The notes under the pieces are model-generated. The model was not told the origin of the DNA and did no database searches. It was given only the letters and a program-made list of their open reading frames with translations. From contig JACRDQ010000040.1 of NCBI GenBank assembly GCA_016218545.1, positions 82,436 to 136,917 on the forward strand: 54,482 nucleotides of DNA. The letters run 5' to 3'. Below, piece by piece: positions 30,940 to 39,956 of this stretch. Numbering within the stretch: the first letter of the stretch is position 1; the number at the start of each line of letters is the position of its first letter. Origin of the DNA: Elusimicrobiota bacterium (GTDB taxonomy: Bacteria > Elusimicrobiota > Elusimicrobia > UBA1565 > UBA9628). The translations under genes were made by a program, and so were the position numbers.

Positions 30940-33900
30940 CGGTATCGCTCGAGCACGGTCAGCGGGAGCTTCTTCTTCAGCAGGCGCGCGATCTCGCGCG
31001 CCAGGATGCCCCGGAATCCGTCCACGGAGACGTAGTCCTCGCCGTAGAGGGTCATCAGTCCCTTGAACGCGCCGAAGGTGAACTTGCCGTCCAAGCGCAC
31101 TCCCTGCCCTGAGAAGGCGGCGACCAGGGCGATGACCTTGTCGGCCAAGTCGGTGCCGCCGGAGAAGATCTTGAGGATCTCGGTCTTCAGGGCTTCCGCG
31201 ACCGAGGGCTTCGTGTCGCCGGCCATGGCGCGGCCGTGGAGGATGACGCCGTCGGCGTCGTTGGAAGCCAGGGCCCGCAGGAACTGGGCCAACTCGTAGA
31301 GGTCGTCGGAACGCCAGAACGCGGTCCTGGAGAAGTCCGTGGCCTGGCCGAAGTCGAGGGGATGGATGACCTTGCGCTCCGGGTCGATGAGCTGGTTGCC
31401 CGCGTGGCGGTCCGCGTCGAACCAGCCTTTGCGGAAGAGGAGCGTGAGAGACGAGTCCGCGATCAGGGGCCCGACCTCGGAGCGGGTCTGGGGCGGCAGC
31501 TTGTGGAAGGTCGTGCCGCTCGCCTTCTCCAGGAAGAGGATGCTGTCCCGGACCGCGAAGCCCTCGATCAAGTCCGGGACCTCGAAGCGCCAGCCGTTCA
31601 GCCGGGAGCGCATGGAGCGGTTCAAGGCCTTGAAATGCGCCTTGGCCTGGCGGATGCGCTCGGCTTCCCGCGTCATCTTCATCTCTTCGACGAGCTGCCG
31701 GCGCACGGCGTCCAGGACCGAGTCGAACATGGCCGAGGCGGAGGTCATGCCGCGCGACCCAAGCTCGGCGAGGAACTCCTGGCCGAGCTTGAGGTTGCTC
31801 TCGATCTGCCGGGCCGCGTGCGGCCGCTGGAGGAGCATGACGACTTCGCGGCCGTCCGTGAGCTCGACGAGCGAGACGGTCTTCAGGCTCGCGGAGCCCA
31901 CGACCCTCTTGATGCGCTTGATCTTGGCGAACTCCGCGGGGGAGAGCTCCGCCCGTGCGGCCTCGAGGATCTGGGCCTTGGTCATGGGCTTGGCCGAGTC
32001 CTTGAGCGAGGAGGTCTCCCGGGCGATCTCCTCTCCGAAGAGCTTCCACGTGGAGCTCATCTGGCCGAACTTGACGCCCACGGTCTGGAAGACCTCGAAG
32101 ATGTGCTTGACGCTGGACTTGTCCCCGCCCGCCTGGCTGAGCAGGTAGGCCAGGCTCACGGTGCGCTCGTGCTGCGGCACCACGGCCAGGAACGCGGAGA
32201 GCATCTTCTCCTCGGTCGAGCCCGGCTCGTGCTTGAGGAAGCGGCGCGTCACGTTGAACGGGTAGTCTTCGGCGTTCGCCAGGGCCTGGGCCCCGGCGCT
32301 GAGGATGAGCTCGAAGAGGGGGATGCGCTCGAAGGGGGCGGCGTCGATGAGGGCCGCCTCGATCTCGAGCTTCATGAGGTAGGCGGCGCGCTCGGCTTGT
32401 TTCTTGATCTCCGCGGGCGATGAGCGGCTCTCCTTGGCCGCGTCCACCGCCAGGGCGGCCGCGTAGAGGTTGCGCTCGAGCTCCTTGACGATGACAGCCG
32501 GCAGTTCCCTGCCTTGCGGCTCGATGAGGAACTCGATGAACTGGACCCGAGCCGAGGGGGAGAGTTTCGAGATCTCCGCGCTCAGGGCCGAGCCGAAGCG
32601 CAGGAGCATGGGATTGGCCTTGCGCCAGTTGTAGGACTTCTCGTCCTCGATGAACGCGCCCAGCTCGCGGCCGGAGAGGTTCAGGCGCCAGGCCAGGCTT
32701 TCGAGGTACTCGTCCTTCTTCATGGACCCGTGCCGCACGTAGGCGTTGATGGTCTCGATGAGGCGGTTCAAGTCCTCATGGCTCGGCGACCCGCTCGCAA
32801 GCCGTTGGACCTCGGGTTCGAGCAGGTCCTTGGTGAGGGAGAGCTGGAGGCCCGCGCCCGTGATGCGGCCCTTCTCGAGGATGAGGCTCATGGGAAGGCT
32901 CATGTCCTTGGCTGCCGCGTCGTCAAAGCCCTGCTCGAGCCGGGTCTTGAAGAAGTCGTCCGTGGCCGGGGTCGCGCCGCTGCCCGTGAGCAGCGAGAAG
33001 ATCCTGAGCCTGGTCTTGAAGTCCACGTCGAGGGTGGAAGCCAGGGCCGCGGCCCGGGACTTGATGTCGCGGAGCTCCGGGGTGTTCACGGTCTCCGGAC
33101 TCTCGTAGTCGCCCGCGCCGGGGTCCACGATCGTCTCCAGGAAGGCCGTCAAGGCCGCGGCCTTGGCGGGAGCGGACGGGGCGGCTGCCACGCTTGCCGA
33201 AAGGTCCGCCAGCAGCTCGTCCTTGAAGTCGCTCACGGCCGAGGCGTAGCTCGTGTGGCCGTCCCCCTTGGCCTTCTTGCGGAAATCGTCTCTGGCCATG
33301 AGCCGGGTGAAGAGGTCCAGGGGACCGGCCGCGAGGCCGTTCTTGACCAGCGCGGCCAGCACGGCTTTGGCCTCCTCGTCGTACGAGGTGAGCCAGGCGC
33401 CCGCGTGCCCGGAGGTGAGGCCGCGGATCCGCCGGGCCTCGTCGTAGCCTTCCAGGAACACGGCCTTCAACAGCCGGGCCTTCTCCTCAGCCGGCAGGGA
33501 AGAGGAGTCGATGGCCTCTGCCTGGAGGTCGGCCAGCCGCGCTGAGACGCGGGAGCCGCCGACCAGTTCGGCCAGGACGCCGCGGTGCAGTTCCCCGAGC
33601 TCCGTGATGCTCAGGCGCAGTCCCGCGTTCTTCTCCAGGAGGGCCAAGAACCCGCGCCGGTAGCGCCGTCGGAACGCTTCCTGCCGTGATTCATAGAAGG
33701 CTCCGGCGAAGACCTGCCTGGCGAAGGCCTGAAGCTCGGGGTCGGCATTCAAGGCGTCGTTGAAACGGCCGCCGAGGTAGGGCCCCAGGGTGTCGTCGAG
33801 CCAGGAGAACTCCGAGACGCTCTCCATCTTGCCCATGGGATGGCCGAGCTTGAGGAGCCGGAAGGCGTCCAGCTCGCTGCCCTGGATGGCGCGGGCCATG

Positions 33901-36161
33901 TCGGCGTAGGCCGGGGTCTTGGTGAAAGCCTTGACCGCCTGGCGTAATTGGCTGCGGCCCAGCTGCGGGTCGATGCCCAGGACGGAAAAGACCGTGGGCC
34001 AGTCCGTGGCGTTGAACGCCAGGATCAGGTCGAGCGTGCCGTAGAGGCCGCGGTTGTCCCAGATGGACCTCATGGCCGCGCGGTATTCCTCTTGGAGGGG
34101 CTTGAGCCTCGAGTCGCCCATGAGCAGGCCGCGTCGCTTGAGGATGCCGAGGCTGTAGTCCTCGGCCTTGGGGTCCCGGGCTTGGGGGAAGACATAGGAA
34201 TATTCGTCGTGGGTGGAGTCCACGAAGAAGGCGAGGCGCTCCCCTTCCGAGAACTGCGAAAGGATCCTCTGGTGGAAGAAGACGGCCAGCCTGATCCGGA
34301 ACTCCACGGAGCTGTCCGCGCCCACGGAGCGGTCGAAGATGTAGCGGCTGTTGGGATGCGCCCGCATGTCCTTGGGAAGGTCCGAAGCGATGCGGTCTCC
34401 AAAAAGGGAGAAGATGTGCTCCGAGGGCAGGATCTTGACGAGTTTCTTGAGGCTCTCCCCGATCCTGCCGTAGCCTTCCGACTTCCTGACCATGAAGTTC
34501 GCTTTGACCCAAGCCAGGTAGCGCGGGCTGTTGTAGGCCGCGACCTTCTTCATGAAGGCCTCGTGGGAGGGATAGGCCAGGAACTCGGCGGAGTGCGACT
34601 CCTTGGTGAAGAGGCTGTTCATCCCCTTGCGGGAGAGGACCTCGGGAGAGTCGGGCTTGGCCACCAGCATGCCGATCGCGGTGAAGATCTCGAACTCGGG
34701 ATCGCTCAGGTCCGCGGACCTCTTGGCGAGCAGCGCGTCCATGGCCAGCAGGACCTGGTTGAACTTGACGGTGCGGCGCGGGTTTTTCTCGTCCTCCGCG
34801 ATGGCCTGGAGCCGCTTGAGCGCGTCGGCCAGGTCGCCCAAGGGCTGGAACCGCGCCATTTCCGCGCCTTTGTCCACGGCCTTGAGCTCCGCGAGCAGGG
34901 CCTCGGGAGCGGCTTCCGGATAGGAAGGCGTGCTGCTGCCCTTCTCGTAGCGGTCCAGGGTGAGCAGGAGGCGCTGCATGGCCAGGCGCAGGTCGTTCTC
35001 CGGGTGCGTGCTCAGGAGCGAGCCGAGGACGCTTCCCGCGCCCTCCTCCCCGGCGAAGAGGCGCTTCAGGGACTCATAGACGGCCTCGACCGGGTAGCCG
35101 GCCTCCTTGGCGATCATGGCGCCTTCCGAGTCCGCGCGGACCTCGCGGGCCTGGCTGCCGGCCTCCCGGCCGAAGTTGGTCAGGATGCCTTCCTGGTCCA
35201 CGTTGTCGATCGGGTGCGCCAGCTCGTGCGCCATGATGCCCGCCACCCGCACCAGCCCGGCCCTGAGCTTGGAGGGGTCCTGGTCCAACATCTTCTTAAG
35301 GAGGCCGGTGGTGATGAAGACCAGGTTGCTCGAACGGCGCACGCCCGCGGCCTTGATGGGGTAGACGAAGGCGTTGAGGACCGGGGTGTCCACCACGAAC
35401 ACGCGGTTGATGGAGACCATGTCCTCGGGGAACAGGCGCGTCTGGGCCTCGCTCAAGCGCCCGAAGACGACGTCCAGGGTCTCGTAGAGCGCGGGGACGT
35501 CCGAGCGCGCGAGGATGGGGCCGAGCTCCTTGCCGACCTTCTCCAAGACCCTGGCCTCGGTCGGCGACGCGGCAAGACCCGGCTCCGAGACCGGCTGGAG
35601 CCCCGGTCGAGGCCGGGACCGCGTCTCCCCCTCCTCTTCCGCCGGCGGCGGGAGCCGGACCGGCGGGAGCGGTTCTTCCAGCCGCGCCGCCTGATAGAAA
35701 TTGTCGCGGGACGATTCCCTGGCCTCGGAGGGGTCGTCCCGGGACGCGGATTCAAGGGCGAGAGGTCCCTGTTCGAGGAGTCCGGAAAGCGGGGACGCGT
35801 CCTCGTCGGACTCCGGAGCACCCGGCTGCGCGGCGATGACAGGCAGCGCCGCTGGAAGGCCCGCGGCAGGAGCCGGCGCCGCAGCGGCTGGAGCGCCCGG
35901 CAGCGAGGGCGCCCCTTCGAGCGAAGGCGCTCCGACGCCCGGCAGGACCGCCGAAAGAGCGGCGCCGGCCGGCGCGGCCAGGGAGGGGGATCCGACGCTG
36001 AGATCGGACCAGGAAGCCGGGACGACCGCGACAGGCCCCGCGCGCGCGCCGGCCCCGGCGAGCCTGGGGGCGACGACGCCGGCGGCGCAGACCACGGCAG
36101 GCTCGGCGGCCAAGAGCGCGGCCAAGAGGCCTGCGATGATGCGCGGGTGCCGGGACGCCAT
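30936..36161 (-). CDS. Giant exported protein: M48-like HExxH peptidase fused to degenerate ABC1/UbiB kinase-like domain
   Basis: The product is 1741 residues. It opens with a signal peptide (IIAGLLAALLAAEPAVVCAA) and an Ala/Pro-rich region to about residue 190. Around residue 310, GIMAHELAHPIDNV is an HExxH zinc motif, and REVRADSEGAMIAKEAG about 45 residues later fits the third ligand of M48 gluzincins. A helical region of 900 residues has no recognised fold. From about residue 1360, VGVKFGQMSS (KxGQ), VGSASLKTVSLVEL, GWFDADRHAGNQL and VIHPLDFGQATD follow the order of ABC1/ADCK/UbiB atypical kinases. The ATP-binding lysine is missing: VVMLLQRP stands where VVIKVIRP is expected. A TATACT box six bases before the ATG at 36161 supports that start. 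Confidence 0.78.
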   Translation of the reverse strand: MASRHPRIIAGLLAALLAAEPAVVCAAGVVAPRLAGAGARAGPVAVVPASWSDLSVGSPSLAAPAGAALSAVLPGVGAPSLEGAPSLPGAPAAAAPAPAAGLPAALPVIAAQPGAPESDEDASPLSGLLEQGPLALESASRDDPSEARESSRDNFYQAARLEEPLPPVRLPPPAEEEGETRSRPRPGLQPVSEPGLAASPTEARVLEKVGKELGPILARSDVPALYETLDVVFGRLSEAQTRLFPEDMVSINRVFVVDTPVLNAFVYPIKAAGVRRSSNLVFITTGLLKKMLDQDPSKLRAGLVRVAGIMAHELAHPIDNVDQEGILTNFGREAGSQAREVRADSEGAMIAKEAGYPVEAVYESLKRLFAGEEGAGSVLGSLLSTHPENDLRLAMQRLLLTLDRYEKGSSTPSYPEAAPEALLAELKAVDKGAEMARFQPLGDLADALKRLQAIAEDEKNPRRTVKFNQVLLAMDALLAKRSADLSDPEFEIFTAIGMLVAKPDSPEVLSRKGMNSLFTKESHSAEFLAYPSHEAFMKKVAAYNSPRYLAWVKANFMVRKSEGYGRIGESLKKLVKILPSEHIFSLFGDRIASDLPKDMRAHPNSRYIFDRSVGADSSVEFRIRLAVFFHQRILSQFSEGERLAFFVDSTHDEYSYVFPQARDPKAEDYSLGILKRRGLLMGDSRLKPLQEEYRAAMRSIWDNRGLYGTLDLILAFNATDWPTVFSVLGIDPQLGRSQLRQAVKAFTKTPAYADMARAIQGSELDAFRLLKLGHPMGKMESVSEFSWLDDTLGPYLGGRFNDALNADPELQAFARQVFAGAFYESRQEAFRRRYRRGFLALLEKNAGLRLSITELGELHRGVLAELVGGSRVSARLADLQAEAIDSSSLPAEEKARLLKAVFLEGYDEARRIRGLTSGHAGAWLTSYDEEAKAVLAALVKNGLAAGPLDLFTRLMARDDFRKKAKGDGHTSYASAVSDFKDELLADLSASVAAAPSAPAKAAALTAFLETIVDPGAGDYESPETVNTPELRDIKSRAAALASTLDVDFKTRLRIFSLLTGSGATPATDDFFKTRLEQGFDDAAAKDMSLPMSLILEKGRITGAGLQLSLTKDLLEPEVQRLASGSPSHEDLNRLIETINAYVRHGSMKKDEYLESLAWRLNLSGRELGAFIEDEKSYNWRKANPMLLRFGSALSAEISKLSPSARVQFIEFLIEPQGRELPAVIVKELERNLYAAALAVDAAKESRSSPAEIKKQAERAAYLMKLEIEAALIDAAPFERIPLFELILSAGAQALANAEDYPFNVTRRFLKHEPGSTEEKMLSAFLAVVPQHERTVSLAYLLSQAGGDKSSVKHIFEVFQTVGVKFGQMSSTWKLFGEEIARETSSLKDSAKPMTKAQILEAARAELSPAEFAKIKRIKRVVGSASLKTVSLVELTDGREVVMLLQRPHAARQIESNLKLGQEFLAELGSRGMTSASAMFDSVLDAVRRQLVEEMKMTREAERIRQAKAHFKALNRSMRSRLNGWRFEVPDLIEGFAVRDSILFLEKASGTTFHKLPPQTRSEVGPLIADSSLTLLFRKGWFDADRHAGNQLIDPERKVIHPLDFGQATDFSRTAFWRSDDLYELAQFLRALASNDADGVILHGRAMAGDTKPSVAEALKTEILKIFSGGTDLADKVIALVAAFSGQGVRLDGKFTFGAFKGLMTLYGEDYVSVDGFRGILAREIARLLKKKLPLTVLERYR

Positions 36162-36167
36162 CGACAG

Positions 36168-36173
36168 AGTATA
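36168..36173 (-). promoter_or_regulatory. -10 promoter box of the giant exported protein operon
   Basis: TATACT on the minus strand ends six bases before the ATG at 36161, preceded by GGGC and not TGG. No ribosome-binding site is present, so a leaderless mRNA is inferred. Confidence 0.5.
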
Positions 36174-36262
36174 GCCCGCTCGTCGGCGGAGGGTAAGCGG
36201 CGGGGGACCCATGGGAAGGCGGGATTTGAGCCCATGCCTATATGGGTCCGATGCCCTATCCA

Positions 36263-36271
36263 TGGTATGAT
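36263..36271 (+). promoter_or_regulatory. Extended -10 promoter of the cyclase-SGNH operon
   Basis: TGGTATGAT ends six bases before the ATG at 36278. It selects that ATG over the in-frame ATGs at 36242 and 36251. Confidence 0.55.
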
Positions 36272-36277
36272 TGCCGC

Positions 36278-37843
36278 ATGAGCGGAGAACGGACCTTGTT
36301 CGGCATGAGGATCTTCCCGAAACCCGGGCCCAAGGAGGCGTCCCTCAACGCCCTGCTGGTCCTGCCGTGTTTCCTCATCGGCATCGACACCTCCTTCTCC
36401 CTGTTCTTCTACCTGGCGGCGGGAGTCGCTCCGAGCAGGGAGGCGCTCCGGCAGGTCGTCACCTATGGGACGGGCTCTGCCGGCTGGCCCATCCTGCTCA
36501 ACGCCGCGCTCCTGCTGGGCTCGATCCTGGCTTGGTACCGGCCCATCTGGAGGTTCATCCGGACCCGCGACGACGCCCTGCGCGACGTGGTGCGCCGCCG
36601 CCTTTCCTCCATCTACGGGGACCTTCTTCGGCTCTTCGTCTTGCTGCTCGCGTTCAAGATCGCATCGCATGTGGTGGTGTTCCGGGAGGTCCTGTCGTCC
36701 CGGGTCTTCTTCACCTACAATCTCCCGGCCATGGTGTTCTCTCTGGCCGTCCAGTTGGTCTTCTCGGGCATCCTCATCGAGAACATCGTGGGGAACATGG
36801 GCGGCCCCCTCTTCGAGCTGCTCTACGACCGCTCGGAGCTCTACGAGCCGCGTCAGGGATACTCCATGCCGTTGGTGGTGAAGATCGCCCTGCTCATCAT
36901 GTCCACGGCCGTGGTCCCCTTGCTGATGGTCTACCTCTCCTTGAGGACCCTGCACCGCGTCGGCGGCTTCGAGCTGACCGCGCTCAACAACCTGCTGATC
37001 AACTCCATGGCGCCTCTCGTCATCGGCATCGGGGTGATCCTGGGCACGCTCCAGCGTCCCATCGACGGCCTCATCGCCAAGATGCGGCGCCTGGCCGAGG
37101 GGGATTTCGACGTGAAGACCCGGATCTACGGTTTCGACGAGGTCGCCCGGATCAAGGCCAACTTCAACCGGATGGTCGACCAGCTCAAGGAGCGCGAGAC
37201 CATGCGCGAGACCTTCGGCAAGTACGTTTCCGTCGAAGTGGCGCGGAAACTCCTCAAGTCCAAGCAGGTGGACCTGGGCGGAGAGGAGATCGAGGCCACG
37301 GTCCTCTTCTGCGACATCCGCAACTTCACCCCCATGAGCGAGAGGATGACCGCCCGGCAGGTGGTGGACTTCCTGAACTCCTACTTCTCCTTCGTCACGA
37401 AGCCCATCATGGAGCACCACGGGGTCATCAACAAGTTCATGGGCGACGCGGTCATGGCCGTCTACGCGCCGATCCTGGGCTCGCAGGACCACGTGGGCGA
37501 CGCCCTCCGCTCGGCTTTGGGCATGCGCCGGGCCCTGGCGGAGTTCAACGCCTCGGGGAAGTGGCCCGGGGAGACGCGCTTCGGCATCGGGATCCAGACC
37601 GGGGCCCTGGTGGCGGGCAACGTCGGCACCTTGGCAAGGCTGGAATACACCGTCATCGGCGACACCGTCAACGTCGCCTCCCGCCTGGAATCGGCGACCA
37701 AGGAGGTCGGCGCCGACATCCTCGTGGGCGAGGACGTCTACCGCCGGGCCAAGGACGTCATGGGCGAGGGGGCGTTCCGGCCGGTGGGCGAGGTCGGCCT
37801 CAAGGGCAAGAGCGCCAAGCTCACGCTCTACGCCGTCAACTGA
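36278..37843 (+). CDS. Membrane class III adenylate/guanylate cyclase with HAMP domain
   Basis: The 521-residue protein has about six membrane segments in residues 20-260, a HAMP-like linker (LQRPIDGLIAKMRRLAEGDF) and a C-terminal cyclase domain from about residue 330. VLFCDIRNFTPMSE carries the first metal Asp near residue 346, NKFMGDAVMAVYAP the second, and EYTVIGDTVNVASRLE the transition-state asparagine and arginine. Catalytic residues therefore look complete. It converts ATP (or GTP) to the cyclic nucleotide in response to an unknown membrane signal. No cyclic-nucleotide-binding regulator is in the window. The next gene starts directly at its stop. Confidence 0.92.
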   Translation: MSGERTLFGMRIFPKPGPKEASLNALLVLPCFLIGIDTSFSLFFYLAAGVAPSREALRQVVTYGTGSAGWPILLNAALLLGSILAWYRPIWRFIRTRDDALRDVVRRRLSSIYGDLLRLFVLLLAFKIASHVVVFREVLSSRVFFTYNLPAMVFSLAVQLVFSGILIENIVGNMGGPLFELLYDRSELYEPRQGYSMPLVVKIALLIMSTAVVPLLMVYLSLRTLHRVGGFELTALNNLLINSMAPLVIGIGVILGTLQRPIDGLIAKMRRLAEGDFDVKTRIYGFDEVARIKANFNRMVDQLKERETMRETFGKYVSVEVARKLLKSKQVDLGGEEIEATVLFCDIRNFTPMSERMTARQVVDFLNSYFSFVTKPIMEHHGVINKFMGDAVMAVYAPILGSQDHVGDALRSALGMRRALAEFNASGKWPGETRFGIGIQTGALVAGNVGTLARLEYTVIGDTVNVASRLESATKEVGADILVGEDVYRRAKDVMGEGAFRPVGEVGLKGKSAKLTLYAVN

Positions 37844-38758
37844 GTGGCTCGGGCGCGCCGGTCGGTCCTTCTGCGGCTGCTGCTCCTCGGGACGGTCCTG
37901 GTCGGGACCGGGGCCTTGGGCTTGGCCCTCCTGGGGACGGGACAGGCCGGAGCCGAGGCCGGCATCGGCGTCCAGCGCAGGACCGCCTACCTCTCGCCCT
38001 CGGGGGTCTTCCGGTTCCGGCCGAAGACGACCCAGCGCGCCGCCTCCCGCAACCCCGAATGGCCGGGCGCCTGGGTCGTGCTCAATCGCTGGGGCTTCAG
38101 GGGCCCGGAGGGCGGGCCCGGCGGGCCCAAGGTCCTCCTCCTCGGCGATTCCTACGTCTTCGGCAACGGGCTCAAGGACGCCGAGACGCTCGATCGCAGG
38201 CTCGAACCCTTGCTGCGGCGCCGTGCCCCGACCGCGTCCGTCTTGAACCTAGGGGTCCCGGGCTACAACCTGGAGTCGAGCCTCATCCTCGCCCGGGAGA
38301 TGGTCGACCGCCACCGCCCGGCCGCCGCGGTCGTCACCTTCCTCGAAGAGGACGACCTCGCCGCGTTCGACATCTCGGCGCGCCTCTCCTTCGACCTCGC
38401 CCACCCGCGTTGGAGCGCGCTCCTGGAGCGGGCGGGCCTCGACCCGTACCTGCTGGAGAGGAGGTTCCTGTCCCGGCGTCTGGGACGGGAGCGGCTTGAG
38501 GACGTGCTCCGTCGCCGGGTCCTGGAGCCCGGCTTGCAGCGCCGGACGCGCCTGATCTTCTATCTCCGCGGCCGGAAGTTCCTGGCCGTGTTCTCGGCCC
38601 TTGGCCTGGAGGCGGTGGCGGACTCTGAGCCCCGGCCGTGCGAGCCGCTCTGCTTCATCCCGGGGGACGGCCATCCCACGGCGGAACTCGTCATCCTGTG
38701 GGCCGAGAAGCTCGCGGCCCTGCTCGGGCCGGGGCTGTCGGGCTCAGGCCCGCGCTGA
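37844..38758 (+). CDS. SGNH/GDSL-type hydrolase-like membrane-anchored protein
   Basis: The 304-residue product has an N-terminal membrane anchor or signal (LLRLLLLGTVLVGTGALGLA). VLLLGDSYVFGNGLKDAETL is the block I GDS serine motif, LNLGVPGYNLESSL fits block II, and GDGHPTAELVILWAEKLAAL at the end is the DxxH block V. Such proteins deacylate or acylate surface glycans. The start is a GTG immediately after the cyclase TGA, so it is the second gene of that operon. Its stop codon lies in the stem of a hairpin. Confidence 0.8.
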   Translation: MARARRSVLLRLLLLGTVLVGTGALGLALLGTGQAGAEAGIGVQRRTAYLSPSGVFRFRPKTTQRAASRNPEWPGAWVVLNRWGFRGPEGGPGGPKVLLLGDSYVFGNGLKDAETLDRRLEPLLRRRAPTASVLNLGVPGYNLESSLILAREMVDRHRPAAAVVTFLEEDDLAAFDISARLSFDLAHPRWSALLERAGLDPYLLERRFLSRRLGRERLEDVLRRRVLEPGLQRRTRLIFYLRGRKFLAVFSALGLEAVADSEPRPCEPLCFIPGDGHPTAELVILWAEKLAALLGPGLSGSGPR

Positions 38759-38783
38759 GCCGGCCTCCCCGCCGGCTGAGCGC
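38752..38783. terminator. Two-way hairpin at the 37844 / 38784 convergent junction
   Basis: GCGCTGAGCCGGC (38752-38764) and GCCGGCTGAGCGC (38771-38783) pair over 13 positions with one mismatch and a six-base loop. It spans the stop of the plus-strand gene and touches the stop of the minus-strand gene. There is no T-run, so termination strength is uncertain. Confidence 0.55.
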
Positions 38784-39836
38784 TCACCGCTTCTTGCGGG
38801 CTCCGTAGTCCGTCGTGTAGACGCCGTACCAGGCGCCCTTGAGGCCCTGCCAGAGCTCGTTCCAGCTGGCCTTGGAGGTCTTCTCCGAGTTGAAGTCGTA
38901 ACCGCCGACCCATTTGCCGATAGGGGTGCCGAGCGTCTGGTCGACCCATTTGACCGCGGTGTAGCCCGTGGTGACCACCGTGGCTCCCACTCCGATGGCC
39001 GTGCGGCCGAGGATCTTGCTCCGTCCCTTGATGAAGCCGTCGCCATCGTCGGGCCTCAAGATGCCGTCCCCGTGGACGCCCCCGAAGGCGTTGAGGAAGT
39101 GGTCGAAGTCGCGCAGGCGCTCGTCCGACTCGCCCTTCGCCAGGGTGTCGGGGTCCTTGAGGCCGCCCACGACCGCGTTGAGCTCGGCCCAGGCTTTGCG
39201 CCGGTCCGCCGGGGAGACGAACTCTCCGTCGTCCCCGCCCCGGGCCGTGATGACCTTCCAGAGCGCTTCGCGCGGGTCGCCGTACTTGTCGATGAGCTCC
39301 CGGGACCCATCCTGGATGGAGAGGACTTCAGCCTCGGGTTGGGCCGACGCCGGTTTGGGAGGGGGGGCCGAAGGCTTGAGGTTCGGCTGCGGTTTGAACT
39401 TGCTCGCGCGCGCTCCCGCTGCCGCGGCCTTGGCGGCGTCTTTGCCCGGCACCCCCGCGCCCTGGGCAGGCGGGACATCGCTTAAGCCTCTTTCGAGGCT
39501 CTCGGTCCCGGGCGCCGCGCCGAAGGGGTTCTTGTTCTTGCCGAGGGCGTCGACCTTCCTGCCCGTGTCGGAGAGCTTCGATTCGACCTCCTTCCCCTCG
39601 GGAGGTCCCCCGGCTGCGCCGAGGTCCGTGCTGGAAGCGACGGCCGCGGCGCAGAGACGTTCGCGCGTGACGGCGTCGAGCCTGAGGAACGCGTCGGGGT
39701 CGGGCTCCTCTGCCGTGGGGTAGTTGCGCTGGATGAACTCCCAGGCTTTGAGGTCCCGGCAGCCCGGTCCCGGCGTCTGGCCGGCGGCGAAAGGGGGCGC
39801 GGCCAGGAGTGTCAGGAGGATCAGCAGGGGTTTCAT
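38784..39836 (-). CDS. Exported hypothetical protein with Ala/Pro-rich middle
   Basis: I do not recognise this 350-residue protein. It has a signal peptide (LLILLTLLAAPPFAAGQTP), a helical N-terminal part with two cysteines, a low-complexity section (KAAAAGARASKFKPQPNLKP), and a C-terminal domain with GDGILRPDDGDGFIKGRSK that resembles a calcium-binding loop. The TTGACA/AACACT promoter and a GGAGG ribosome-binding site support the ATG at 39836. Likely periplasmic. Confidence 0.68.
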   Translation of the reverse strand: MKPLLILLTLLAAPPFAAGQTPGPGCRDLKAWEFIQRNYPTAEEPDPDAFLRLDAVTRERLCAAAVASSTDLGAAGGPPEGKEVESKLSDTGRKVDALGKNKNPFGAAPGTESLERGLSDVPPAQGAGVPGKDAAKAAAAGARASKFKPQPNLKPSAPPPKPASAQPEAEVLSIQDGSRELIDKYGDPREALWKVITARGGDDGEFVSPADRRKAWAELNAVVGGLKDPDTLAKGESDERLRDFDHFLNAFGGVHGDGILRPDDGDGFIKGRSKILGRTAIGVGATVVTTGYTAVKWVDQTLGTPIGKWVGGYDFNSEKTSKASWNELWQGLKGAWYGVYTTDYGARKKR

Positions 39837-39858
39837 GGCAGCCTCCACCAGTCCTCTT

Positions 39859-39887
39859 AGTGTTGCTCCGGATGTCTTTTTTGTCAA
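39859..39887 (-). promoter_or_regulatory. Sigma-70-type promoter of the 39836 gene
   Basis: TTGACA (39882-39887) and AACACT (39859-39864) are 17 bases apart on the minus strand. GGAGG follows at 39842-39846, so this mRNA has a normal leader. Confidence 0.5.
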
Positions 39888-39920
39888 TAGGAAAGAGTGG
39901 AAGGGAGGCCGGCCGAATCT

Positions 39921-39929
39921 TGATATAAT
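39921..39929 (+). promoter_or_regulatory. Extended -10 promoter of the 39957 gene
   Basis: TGATATAAT contains a perfect TATAAT. The ATG at 39957 lies 27 bases on, with CGGAGGG between, so this gene has a leader and a ribosome-binding site. Confidence 0.6.
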
Positions 39930-39956
39930 GCCCCATCCCGCCGGAGGGTCCCGAAA

